Below are positions 57,591-64,000 of a stretch of 64,000 bases of DNA, one piece after another; the first letter of the stretch is position 1, and every line of letters begins with the position of its first letter. The stretch spans positions 1 through 64,000 of the forward strand of contig NZ_CAXPMC010000020.1 of the NCBI RefSeq assembly GCF_964218355.1, in the 5' to 3' direction. This DNA comes from Ferrovibrio sp964218355 (GTDB lineage: Bacteria; Pseudomonadota; Alphaproteobacteria; Ferrovibrionales; Ferrovibrionaceae). The notes below the pieces were generated by a model that worked only from the letters and a program-made list of their open reading frames with translations, searched no databases and was not told where the DNA came from. The position numbers and the translations under genes are program-made.

Positions 57591-60134
57591 CTGCTCCAGG
57601 GTCACGCCATCGGTCTCGACACCCTTGGGCAGCGGTGCATTGGTGGCGCCGTGCTTGAGGTACGGGCCGTAGCGGCCGTCGATCACGTTGATCGCCTCGC
57701 CATCATCGGGATGCTTGCCGACCTCGCGCAGGATGGTCAGCTGCGCGCCCTTGCGCGGACCCTTGCGGCGGGCATCGGCGGCGGCGATCAGCTCGACCGC
57801 GTGGTTGATGCCGATCTCCAGCGCCTCCATGGCGTCTTTCAGCTTGGTATAGGCGCCGTCATGCAGCAGATACGGCCCGAAGCGGCCGAGGCCGGCGACG
57901 ATCTCCTTGCCGGTGCTGGGATGCGCCCCGACCACGCGCGGCAGGGCCAGCAGCTTCACGGCCAGTTCCAGCGTGACATCGTCCAGCGTCACGCCGCGCG
58001 GCAGCGAGGCGCGTTTCGGCTTGGTCTTGGCCTTGCCTTCGCCTTCGGCCTCGCCCAGCTGCACATAGGGACCGAAGGGGCCCTGGCGCAGGGTGATCAT
58101 CTGGCCGGTGGCCGGGTCGGCGCCCAGCTCCTGCGGGCCGGAGATGGCGATGTCGCCATGACCGCCGCCGGCCGACAGCGGCCGTGTATAGCTGCATTCG
58201 GGATAGTCCGAGCAGCCGATGAAGGCGCCGGTGCGGCCGGCCTTGATGGCAAGCTGGCCCTTGCTGCAGGCCGGGCAGAGCCGCGGGTCCTTGCCGTCCT
58301 CGCGGGCCGGGAAGAAATGCTGGTCCAGCAGCGCGTTGATGGCATCGAGCACCTCGCCGCGGCGGCCCATCTTCTCGTCGATGCGGGTGACGGCATCCTT
58401 GACCGACAGCATGGTGGGGCTGTGGTCGTCGGCATGCAGGCTGAAATCCTGCCAGAAGTCGGCCAGCACCTGCTTCCAGTCGAGCTTGTGCTCGGCGATC
58501 TCGTCGAGTTTCTCTTCGAGGCCCGCCGTGAAATCGTAGGCGAAATACTGCTCGAAGAAGCAGACCAGGAAGGAATAGGCGAGCCAGCCGGCATCCTCGG
58601 GCTGGAAGCGCTTGTTCTCCAGCTTCACGTAGTTGCGGGCCTTCAGCACTTCCAGGATGGCGGCATAGGTCGATGGCCGGCCGATGCCGAGTTCTTCCAG
58701 CTTGCGCACCAGGCTGGCTTCCGAGAAGCGCGGCGGCGGCTCGGTGAAATGCTGTTCGGGCGTGATGCTGTCGCGGTCCAGCGGATCGCCGGTCACAAGC
58801 TTGGGCAGCCGGTTGTCGGCTTCCTCGTCGCCGGTCTTGTCGTCGATGCCTTCCTCGTACAGCTTGAGGAAGCCCGGCGACAGCACGACGGTGCCGGTGG
58901 CGCGGAACATGCCGGTACGGGCAGAATCGCTGATATCGATGGTGGTGCGCTCCAGCTCGGCGGATTCCATCTGGCTGGCCAGCGCGCGGACCCAGATCAG
59001 CTCGTACAGTTTCAGCTGCACGTCATCCAGATAGCGGGCGACCGCCTTCGGCCGGCGGCGGAAATCGGTCGGCCGGATCGCCTCGTGGGCTTCCTGCGCG
59101 TTCTTCTGCTTGGTCTTGTAGACACGCCAGCTTTCCGGCACGGCATCGCGGCCGAAATCCTCGCCGATCACGGCGCGGGCCGAGCGGATCGCCTCGTCGG
59201 CCATGCTGACGCCGTCGGTACGCATATAGGAGATCAGGCCGGTGGTCTCGCCGCCGATGGTGACGCCTTCATAGAGGCGCTGGGCGATCTGCATGGTCAT
59301 CTGCGCCGAGAAGCCGAGCTTGCGCGCGGCTTCCTGCTGCAGGGTCGAGGTGGTGAATGGCGGCGCCGGATGGCGCTTGGCCGGCTTGATCTGCACGTCG
59401 ACCACGCCATAGCGCAGATCCTGCAGCTTCGCGACCGCAGCCTTGGCCGCGGCTTCGGTATTGATGTCGAACTTGTCGAGCTTGCTGCCGCCCAGCTCGA
59501 ACAGCCGGGCCTGCACCTTCTGGCCGTCCTTGTTCAGGAATTCGGCGCCGATGGTCCAGTATTCGCGGGGCCGGAAGGCCTCGATCTCGGTCTCGCGCTC
59601 GCAGATCAGGCGCAGGGCCACCGACTGCACGCGGCCGGCCGACTTGGCCGAGGGCAGCTTGCGCCACAGCACCGGCGAGAGGGTGAAGCCGACCAGGTAA
59701 TCCAGCGCGCGGCGGGCCTGCTGGGCATTCACCAGGTCCATGTCGATGTCGCGCGGATGCGCCATGGCATCCAGCACGGCCGACTTGGTGATCTCGTTGA
59801 ACACCACCCGCTTGACCGTCTTGTCCTTGACCACCTTGCGCTTGGTCAGCGCCTCCAGCACATGCCAGGAAATCGCCTCGCCCTCGCGGTCGGGGTCGGT
59901 GGCGAGGATCAGGGTGTCGGCGCCCTTGAGCGCACCGGCGATGTCGGAGACGGATTTCGATCCGCGCCCGGACATCTCGTAATGCATCTCGAAATCCTTG
60001 TCGGGCTCCACCGAGCCGTCCTTGGCCGGCAGGTCGCGCACATGGCCGAAGGAGGCCAGGACCGTATGGCCGGGACCGAGGTATTTCTCGATGGTTTTCG
60101 CCTTCGCCGGGCTCTCGACGACTACGACTTTCAT
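57384..60134 (-). CDS. topA: DNA topoisomerase I
   Basis: The 916-residue type IA enzyme starts with the TOPRIM domain (VVVESPAKAKTIEKYLG and LATDPDREGEAISWHV). The catalytic Tyr lies in TGLISYMRTDGVSMADEA (about residue 305). A four-Cys zinc finger follows (CPACSKGQLA, IGCSDYPECSY), then two or three alphaproteobacterial Toprim_CrpT-type repeats (ITLRQGPFGPYVQLGE, VAGLGRFGPYLLHDGAY, DGRYGPYLKHGATNAPLPKG). A Lys/Ala tail completes it. It relaxes negative supercoils. It heads topA-rnr-GDPD on this strand. Confidence 0.97.
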   Translation of the reverse strand: MKVVVVESPAKAKTIEKYLGPGHTVLASFGHVRDLPAKDGSVEPDKDFEMHYEMSGRGSKSVSDIAGALKGADTLILATDPDREGEAISWHVLEALTKRKVVKDKTVKRVVFNEITKSAVLDAMAHPRDIDMDLVNAQQARRALDYLVGFTLSPVLWRKLPSAKSAGRVQSVALRLICERETEIEAFRPREYWTIGAEFLNKDGQKVQARLFELGGSKLDKFDINTEAAAKAAVAKLQDLRYGVVDVQIKPAKRHPAPPFTTSTLQQEAARKLGFSAQMTMQIAQRLYEGVTIGGETTGLISYMRTDGVSMADEAIRSARAVIGEDFGRDAVPESWRVYKTKQKNAQEAHEAIRPTDFRRRPKAVARYLDDVQLKLYELIWVRALASQMESAELERTTIDISDSARTGMFRATGTVVLSPGFLKLYEEGIDDKTGDEEADNRLPKLVTGDPLDRDSITPEQHFTEPPPRFSEASLVRKLEELGIGRPSTYAAILEVLKARNYVKLENKRFQPEDAGWLAYSFLVCFFEQYFAYDFTAGLEEKLDEIAEHKLDWKQVLADFWQDFSLHADDHSPTMLSVKDAVTRIDEKMGRRGEVLDAINALLDQHFFPAREDGKDPRLCPACSKGQLAIKAGRTGAFIGCSDYPECSYTRPLSAGGGHGDIAISGPQELGADPATGQMITLRQGPFGPYVQLGEAEGEGKAKTKPKRASLPRGVTLDDVTLELAVKLLALPRVVGAHPSTGKEIVAGLGRFGPYLLHDGAYTKLKDAMEALEIGINHAVELIAAADARRKGPRKGAQLTILREVGKHPDDGEAINVIDGRYGPYLKHGATNAPLPKGVETDGVTLEQAIEAIAARAKGGKKKKAAPKAKKAAAPKAEKAEAKPKKAAPKKKAAAKKPAAKKAAAKKPAAKKTAAA

Positions 60135-60200
60135 AAGGCGCTGTTTTCCAACAAAAATTTTTATACGGGACAGCGACGGCGAGACCGGCGCGGCTCCCGG

Positions 60201-60229
60201 AACATGGGCGAAGCCCGGGGGCTTGTCAA
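60201..60229 (-). promoter_or_regulatory. Candidate topA promoter
   Basis: On the minus strand a perfect TTGACA (60229-60224) is followed after 17 bases by CATGTT (60206-60201), a poor -10 element. A separate TATAAA lies at 60165-60160, close to the start codon, without a good -35. One of these probably drives topA, but the choice is uncertain. Confidence 0.3.
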
Positions 60230-60315
60230 ATCGAGGGGGGCGGTCGTCCTCGTAAGCCTCTAGAATATATTTGGATTTTCAGGGGCTTCGGCGGGGTGGC
60301 CAGAGCCGGGCCGAC

Positions 60316-60816
60316 TCAGGAGTAGCGGTCTTCCGGCGCCGGCTCCAGCGGGAAGGCGGCCACCAGCAGCATGCGCACGTCTTCGCTGCCGGCGGTCAGC
60401 GGCAGGGCCAGCCGTTCCCAGCTGCGCTCCACCTGCCAGGCCGAGCGCTTGTCGCGCGAGGTATAGTCGAAAGTGGCGGTATAGCGCCGCGACATCGGCA
60501 TCCGGCTGTGCACCACGGCGTCATATTCGGTGCGCAGCAGCTCGGCCTGTTTCGCCGGCAGGCCGCTGACATGCTTGCCGGTCATGTCGACCTTGAACTG
60601 GTTGACGAAGGTCGAGCCGTAGAGGCGGTAGACGTAATCGCCATCATCCTTGCGCTCGACCAGCATCAGGTTGCCCAGCCAGGGCTTCATCTCGATCGGG
60701 TCGATATCGGCGCGGTCGGGCATGGACCGGCCCTGCCGCTTGCCGGCCCAGTAGGCATAGAGCGCCTGGAGCGTGTCCAGCGACAGCTGCGGTGCGCCTT
60801 CCAGCATGCGGCCCAT
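60316..60816 (-). CDS. PAS_5-domain protein
   Basis: The 166-residue protein matches the PAS_5 pattern of alphaproteobacteria: LQALYAYWAGKRQGRSMPDR, then DIDPIEMKPWLGNLMLVER, YVYRLYGSTFVNQFKVDMTG and VHSRMPMSRRYTATFDY. No output domain is attached. Its role is unknown; it could sense a small ligand. It lies 93 bases after the LuxR-type gene on the same strand and may be co-transcribed with it. Confidence 0.85.
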   Translation of the reverse strand: MGRMLEGAPQLSLDTLQALYAYWAGKRQGRSMPDRADIDPIEMKPWLGNLMLVERKDDGDYVYRLYGSTFVNQFKVDMTGKHVSGLPAKQAELLRTEYDAVVHSRMPMSRRYTATFDYTSRDKRSAWQVERSWERLALPLTAGSEDVRMLLVAAFPLEPAPEDRYS

Positions 60817-60909
60817 GACGTCCGACCATCCCCCGTGGCGAAACGAATCGGTGGATATCCACTATATCCGGTGTTTCGCCTGACAGGTTAACGCAAAATC
60901 AGGGGATTG

Positions 60910-62046
60910 TCAGCCCTGCCGGCACATCCGCAGAATCGGATTCGACAGCACCGTGCGCACCAGATCGGCCTGCCGGCCACAGCCGGTCTTGGCGAAGACG
61001 GCCTTCAGCTGGGTCTTCACGGTATGCGGGCTCAGGCCGGTCCGCACCGCATAATCGTCGGCATGCTCGCCATCCAGCAGGGCGGCGGTCAGCCGCGCCT
61101 CGGCCGGCGTCAGCCGGAACTGTGCGGTCAGCGCCGCCTCGGTCGGCGTGATGCGGTCGTCGGGGTTGTTCACGAAGATGATGGCCGCCGCCTGCAGGCG
61201 GTCGGTACCGACCCGGTAGCCGGGCGCGGGACAGACCAGCAGCGACAGCGGCAGGCCGTCACGCCGCGGCATCACCAGCATGCCGGCATGGGACGAGCGG
61301 CCGGAAAAGCCCGCGACGGCCTCCCGGATCGTCTGCTGCAGCATCGGGTCGCGGTCATTGAACTGGGCGCGCAGCTGGCCGTGGCTGACGGTGATGCCCT
61401 GGCCTTTCCGCAGCAGTTTCTCGGCGACAGTATTGGAGAACAGCAGCCGGCCGGCGGGATTCACGACCATCACGCCGACGGCGAGTGCTTCGAGTGCGGC
61501 GAGGCCGATGCCGCCCCGTTGTTCCAGCCCGTGCAGCCTGCGGTACATCTGCAGGGCGCGGGTCAGATGCGGCAGCAGCAGGCCCACCGTCTGCCGGTCG
61601 TCCTCGGAATAGCCGCGGGCACCGTAGGCCCGGTGGATACCGATGCCGGCCATGGCGCTGGAATCCACGGCCAGCATGCCGCCGGCAAGATGGAAAACGC
61701 CAATTCCCTTGCACCAGTCGGCATACAATTCGGAATTCAGCAGCACGCTGTCGTCGACAAGCTGGTTTCCCAGCACCGGGATGCCGAAGCCGAGTTTCAG
61801 GGCGCCATCCACGTACATATCGGTGGCGTAGAAATGCGCTTCGTAATCGGCGAGCGCCTTGGCATCGTAATTGTCGGTATGCGACAGGATCACTGTCTGG
61901 CCGCTGGCCAGCTCGCGGAGCTGGATGGCGCAGCTGCCGGACTGGAAGGCCCGGGCCATCTCGGGCGCCACGTTGTGCCAGCCCTCGGGATTCAGAGCGG
62001 CGTCGTACAGCCCCTCCACCAACGCGGAAAACTGGCGCAGATCCAT
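60910..62046 (-). CDS. LuxR-type HTH transcriptional regulator
   Basis: From ATG 62046, behind a GGGGGT stretch, the protein has 378 residues; the upstream in-frame extension looks non-coding. The C-terminal LuxR HTH runs over about 315-372: FRLTPAEARLTAALLDGEHA and YAVRTGLSPHTVKTQLKAVF. A PAS-like fold lies before it (VGVMVVNPAGRLLFSNTVAE). The N-terminal half (LVEGLYDAALNPEGWHNVAP) is common to a family of large solitary LuxR proteins and has no receiver or autoinducer-domain motif. The target is unknown, but two dyads lie upstream. Confidence 0.87.
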   Translation of the reverse strand: MDLRQFSALVEGLYDAALNPEGWHNVAPEMARAFQSGSCAIQLRELASGQTVILSHTDNYDAKALADYEAHFYATDMYVDGALKLGFGIPVLGNQLVDDSVLLNSELYADWCKGIGVFHLAGGMLAVDSSAMAGIGIHRAYGARGYSEDDRQTVGLLLPHLTRALQMYRRLHGLEQRGGIGLAALEALAVGVMVVNPAGRLLFSNTVAEKLLRKGQGITVSHGQLRAQFNDRDPMLQQTIREAVAGFSGRSSHAGMLVMPRRDGLPLSLLVCPAPGYRVGTDRLQAAAIIFVNNPDDRITPTEAALTAQFRLTPAEARLTAALLDGEHADDYAVRTGLSPHTVKTQLKAVFAKTGCGRQADLVRTVLSNPILRMCRQG

Positions 62047-62102
62047 GCTACCCCCATCCCGCCGTTCCCGGCCGTGCCCCCGCACGGCGCCACTCTGGCA
62101 CA

Positions 62103-62118
62103 CCAATAGGTTTATTGG
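62103..62118. promoter_or_regulatory. CCAATA-N4-TATTGG inverted repeat upstream of the LuxR-type gene
   Basis: Perfect six-base arms around GGTT lie 57 bases before the LuxR-type start, in an AT-rich part of the divergent 208-base gap. It is a possible operator for autoregulation. Confidence 0.45.
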
Positions 62119-62132
62119 CAGGAATTTTCTTT

Positions 62133-62156
62133 GGCATACCCCGTTCGGGGGATGCC
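62133..62156. promoter_or_regulatory. 24-bp near-perfect dyad in the LuxR upstream gap
   Basis: GGCAT-A-CCCCG-TT-CGGGG-G-ATGCC is symmetric except for one A/G pair. It is centred about 99 bases before the LuxR-type start and 111 bases before the small secreted protein. No T-run flanks it, so it is more likely a protein-binding site than a terminator. Confidence 0.5.
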
Positions 62157-62254
62157 GCCGGCCTGGGCGATGAATACCGGTAGACCGGGGAATAGGCGAT
62201 GCAGGGAGATCTGGCATCGGTATCGCCCCGCTACTTAACCGGGAGATCGATGAG

Positions 62255-62524
62255 ATGAAAATGTCACTGGTGCTCGTCGCCGCAGCCATGCTGCTGGGCG
62301 CGCCTGCCGTTCAGGCGGCGGAGGATCCGGCCGAGGTGGATGCGGTGGTGGCCGCCACCAAGGCGGCCAATCCCGAAGTCTGCAAGGGCGGCGCCGCCGG
62401 CATTACCGCCGCAGTCAGCGCCCAGGTCCGGTCGCTGGCGCAGGCCGGCAAGATCAAGGGCAATCCGCAGGCGGTCGGCGCCGAGGCGGGCCAGAAGCTC
62501 AGCAGGAGCTGCATGGGCGGCTAA
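62255..62524 (+). CDS. Small secreted protein of unknown function
   Basis: This 89-residue product has a clear signal peptide (about 1-22, ending PAVQA). The mature part of about 67 residues is Ala-rich and helical, with two Cys (PEVCKGGAAG and SRSCMGG) that could form one disulfide. CGGGAGATCGATGAG precedes the ATG. It is divergent from the LuxR-type regulator across a gap with two dyads and may be its target. I do not recognise the family. Confidence 0.72.
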   Translation: MKMSLVLVAAAMLLGAPAVQAAEDPAEVDAVVAATKAANPEVCKGGAAGITAAVSAQVRSLAQAGKIKGNPQAVGAEAGQKLSRSCMGG

Positions 62525-62597
62525 ACCGCTGCATGCCGGACAAGGCCGCCGCCGGGTTTCGGCCGGGTGGCGGCCGATGCCTGGTGGGAGAGGGATG

Positions 62598-63197
62598 ATG
62601 AGAAACCTGGCTGTGGCCGTGTTGGCCCTGATGACACTGGCGGCCTGCGCGACCAGCCAGAATGCGCAGCCGCTGGCGACGCCGCTGCCGCCGGCACCGC
62701 TGCCGGACTACAGGGTCGGCGACCGCTTCCTGTTCAAGGTCGGCCCGATCGAGGACCTGCAGAGCGTGATTGCGGTCGAGGCCGACATCATCACCTACCA
62801 GACCCGCGTGTTCGGCACCGTGCGGCAGTCGCGGGCCTTTGCCAATCCTGCCAACTGGTCGGGCGGCTCTTTCGCGGGGCCGATGAAGGTCGAGACGGAA
62901 GGCCGCATCGACAGCCTGTTTCCGCTGCGGGTCGGCAATGTCGCGACCACGAAGGGCGTCAATGAATTCGCCGGCCGGACCACCAAATTCACGCTGACCT
63001 GCCGGGTGCCGCGGCAGGAGAGCATCACGGTGACGGCCGGGCGGTTCGACACCATCGTTGTCGAATGCGAATACGTCCACGAGCTCGGCTCGTACTTTTT
63101 CACCTACTGGTACGCGCCCGCCGTCGGCCATTGGGTGGCGGTGCGTCGCGACGGCCGCTATCAGGAGCTGGCCTCCTGGACACGGGCCGGACAGTAA
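62598..63197 (+). CDS. Lipoprotein of unknown function
   Basis: From ATG 62598 the protein has 199 residues; ATG 62595 would add one Met. GGGAGAGG lies just before. The lipoprotein signal is MRNLAVAVLALMTLAAC with the lipidated Cys at residue 17. A Pro-rich linker follows, then a beta-rich domain: VGDRFLFKVGPIEDLQSVIA, FTLTCRVPRQESITVTAGRF and YVHELGSYFFTYWYAPAVGH. VPAGxF-DT-like segments of this kind occur in several envelope proteins of unknown role. It lies 73 bases after the small secreted protein. Confidence 0.78.
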   Translation: MRNLAVAVLALMTLAACATSQNAQPLATPLPPAPLPDYRVGDRFLFKVGPIEDLQSVIAVEADIITYQTRVFGTVRQSRAFANPANWSGGSFAGPMKVETEGRIDSLFPLRVGNVATTKGVNEFAGRTTKFTLTCRVPRQESITVTAGRFDTIVVECEYVHELGSYFFTYWYAPAVGHWVAVRRDGRYQELASWTRAGQ

Positions 63198-63290
63198 GCG
63201 CCACAGTGAGCGCCTTCGCCTGTCTCTGGTCAGCGCCCCGCAGGGCGGGCTAGTCTTCCGGTACAGGAATTCCGGGAGGAGAACAGGCGT

Positions 63291-64000
63291 ATGGGCGGCG
63301 GATCGGACAGGGTGGCATTGGTGACCGGTGCGGCGCGCGGTCTCGGGCTGGCGGCAGCGACGAAATTCCTCGCCGAGGGCTGGAGCGTCGCCATGCTCGA
63401 CGTTCTGGGGGATACCCTGCGGCATGCGGAGAAGGCGCTGGCGGCACCGGGGCGGACGCTGGCCATTGAGGCCGATGTCTCCGACCCGGCCGCCGTGCAT
63501 GCCGCCGTGCAGCAGGCGAAGCAGCATTTCGGCCGCATCGACGCGCTGGTCAACAATGCGGGCATCGCCATCTTCAAGCCGATCCTCGAGGTCAGTCTCG
63601 AAGACTGGCAGCGCGTCATGGCAGTGAACCTGACCGGGCCGTTCCTGATGACCCAGGCGACGGCGCCGGTCATGCGCGACCAGGGCGGCGGCGCCATCGT
63701 CAACATCACCTCGATCTCCGGCCTGCGCGCCTCGACCTTGCGTGTCGCCTACGGCACCAGCAAGGCCGGGCTGGCGCATCTGACCAAGCAGCAGGCGGCC
63801 GAGCTCGGCGAATACGGTATCCGCGTCAACGCCGTGGCGCCGGGGCCGGTGGATACCGCCATGGCGAAAGCCGTGCACACGCCGGAAATCCGCGCCGACT
63901 ATCACGACCACATGCCGCTGAACCGCTACGGCCTCGAAAGCGAACTCGCCAACGCGATCTTTTTCCTGTGCAGCGATCAGGCCAGCTTCGTCACCGGGCA
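63291..64000 (+). CDS. SDR-family NAD(P)-dependent oxidoreductase (cut by window end)
   Basis: About 236 residues are visible and no stop is reached. The Rossmann motif is ALVTGAARGLGLAAATKF, with DVSD for cofactor contact and LVNNAGIAIF. The catalytic triad is present as SISG and YGTSKAGL, and VNAVAPGPVDTAMA follows. GGGAGGAG lies ten bases before the ATG. It is a classical SDR that lacks about 15-25 residues at the C-terminus. The substrate is unknown. Confidence 0.93.
   Translation, partial: MGGGSDRVALVTGAARGLGLAAATKFLAEGWSVAMLDVLGDTLRHAEKALAAPGRTLAIEADVSDPAAVHAAVQQAKQHFGRIDALVNNAGIAIFKPILEVSLEDWQRVMAVNLTGPFLMTQATAPVMRDQGGGAIVNITSISGLRASTLRVAYGTSKAGLAHLTKQQAAELGEYGIRVNAVAPGPVDTAMAKAVHTPEIRADYHDHMPLNRYGLESELANAIFFLCSDQASFVTG

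Noticed and set aside
55119..60263. Open frame of over 1700 codons antisense to rnr and topA
   Set aside because: It is a codon-bias shadow of two certain genes on the other strand, with repetitive Gly/Leu/Arg/His-rich translation and no ribosome site.

Overview
The window is about 64 kb of GC-rich chromosomal DNA, very probably from an alphaproteobacterium of the Rhodospirillales or a close relative. The evidence is the gene content: DivK and PleD response regulators, an EipB-type (DUF1849) periplasmic protein, alphaproteobacterial-type heme A synthase, a PHA phasin, ClpS/ClpA, and a topA-rnr ... DUF983-NUDIX-rpmG ... pleD-divK neighbourhood of alphaproteobacterial character. No rRNA, insertion sequence, prophage or CRISPR array was seen. 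The window is ordinary chromosome rather than a mobile island.

Layout. 1-12.3 kb is the transcription/translation block on the + strand: the end of tuf, tRNA-Trp, secE, nusG, rplK, rplA, a structured leader, rplJ, rplL, an intercistronic hairpin, rpoB and rpoC. The usual rpsL-rpsG-fusA continuation is missing. Instead, a secreted DxDxDG-loop protein follows, and the probable rpoBC terminator lies inside its signal-peptide codons. Next come recO-parC, an unknown small gene, uppP, an acyl-CoA ligase, ctaA-cutA and an FSR-like MFS transporter (12.3-22.1 kb). 22.2-27.1 kb holds the divergent pobA/pobR pair for 4-hydroxybenzoate use and a leftward operon of a crotonase-fold protein, a CoA-binding protein and O-acetylhomoserine sulfhydrylase, all with GTG starts. 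27.3-34.1 kb holds galU-ugd (UDP-glucuronate supply), an MFS transporter, a membrane class III nucleotide cyclase, a SPOR-domain D-Ala-D-Ala carboxypeptidase and a lipoprotein.

34.1-41.5 kb carries the phasin gene with a near-consensus promoter, a possible PhaR-type operator and a strong terminator, then clpS-clpA and a peptide-type ABC transporter without its ATPases. 41.5-45.6 kb is a leftward operon (RidA, RidA, GDPD, GNAT/FemAB-like, HIT, TPR). A GGDEF protein with an HGDEF signature, eipB, a ROK kinase and a HAD-like protein follow. 49.2-51.2 kb has divK-pleD facing rpmG. 51.3-60.1 kb is a leftward series: topA, rnr, a secreted GDPD, corA, DUF983 and two overlapping NUDIX genes. The right end has a LuxR-type regulator with a PAS_5 gene downstream and two dyads upstream, a small secreted protein, a lipoprotein, and an SDR oxidoreductase cut by the window edge.

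I found no complete new multi-gene system. The best second-look items are the terminator embedded in a signal peptide, the hairpin covering the pobA Shine-Dalgarno, the twin CAGTTAACTG palindromes before phaP, the dyads before the LuxR gene, and the crotonase/CoA-binding/MetY operon. All product calls come from reading the translated sequence; no database search was run.
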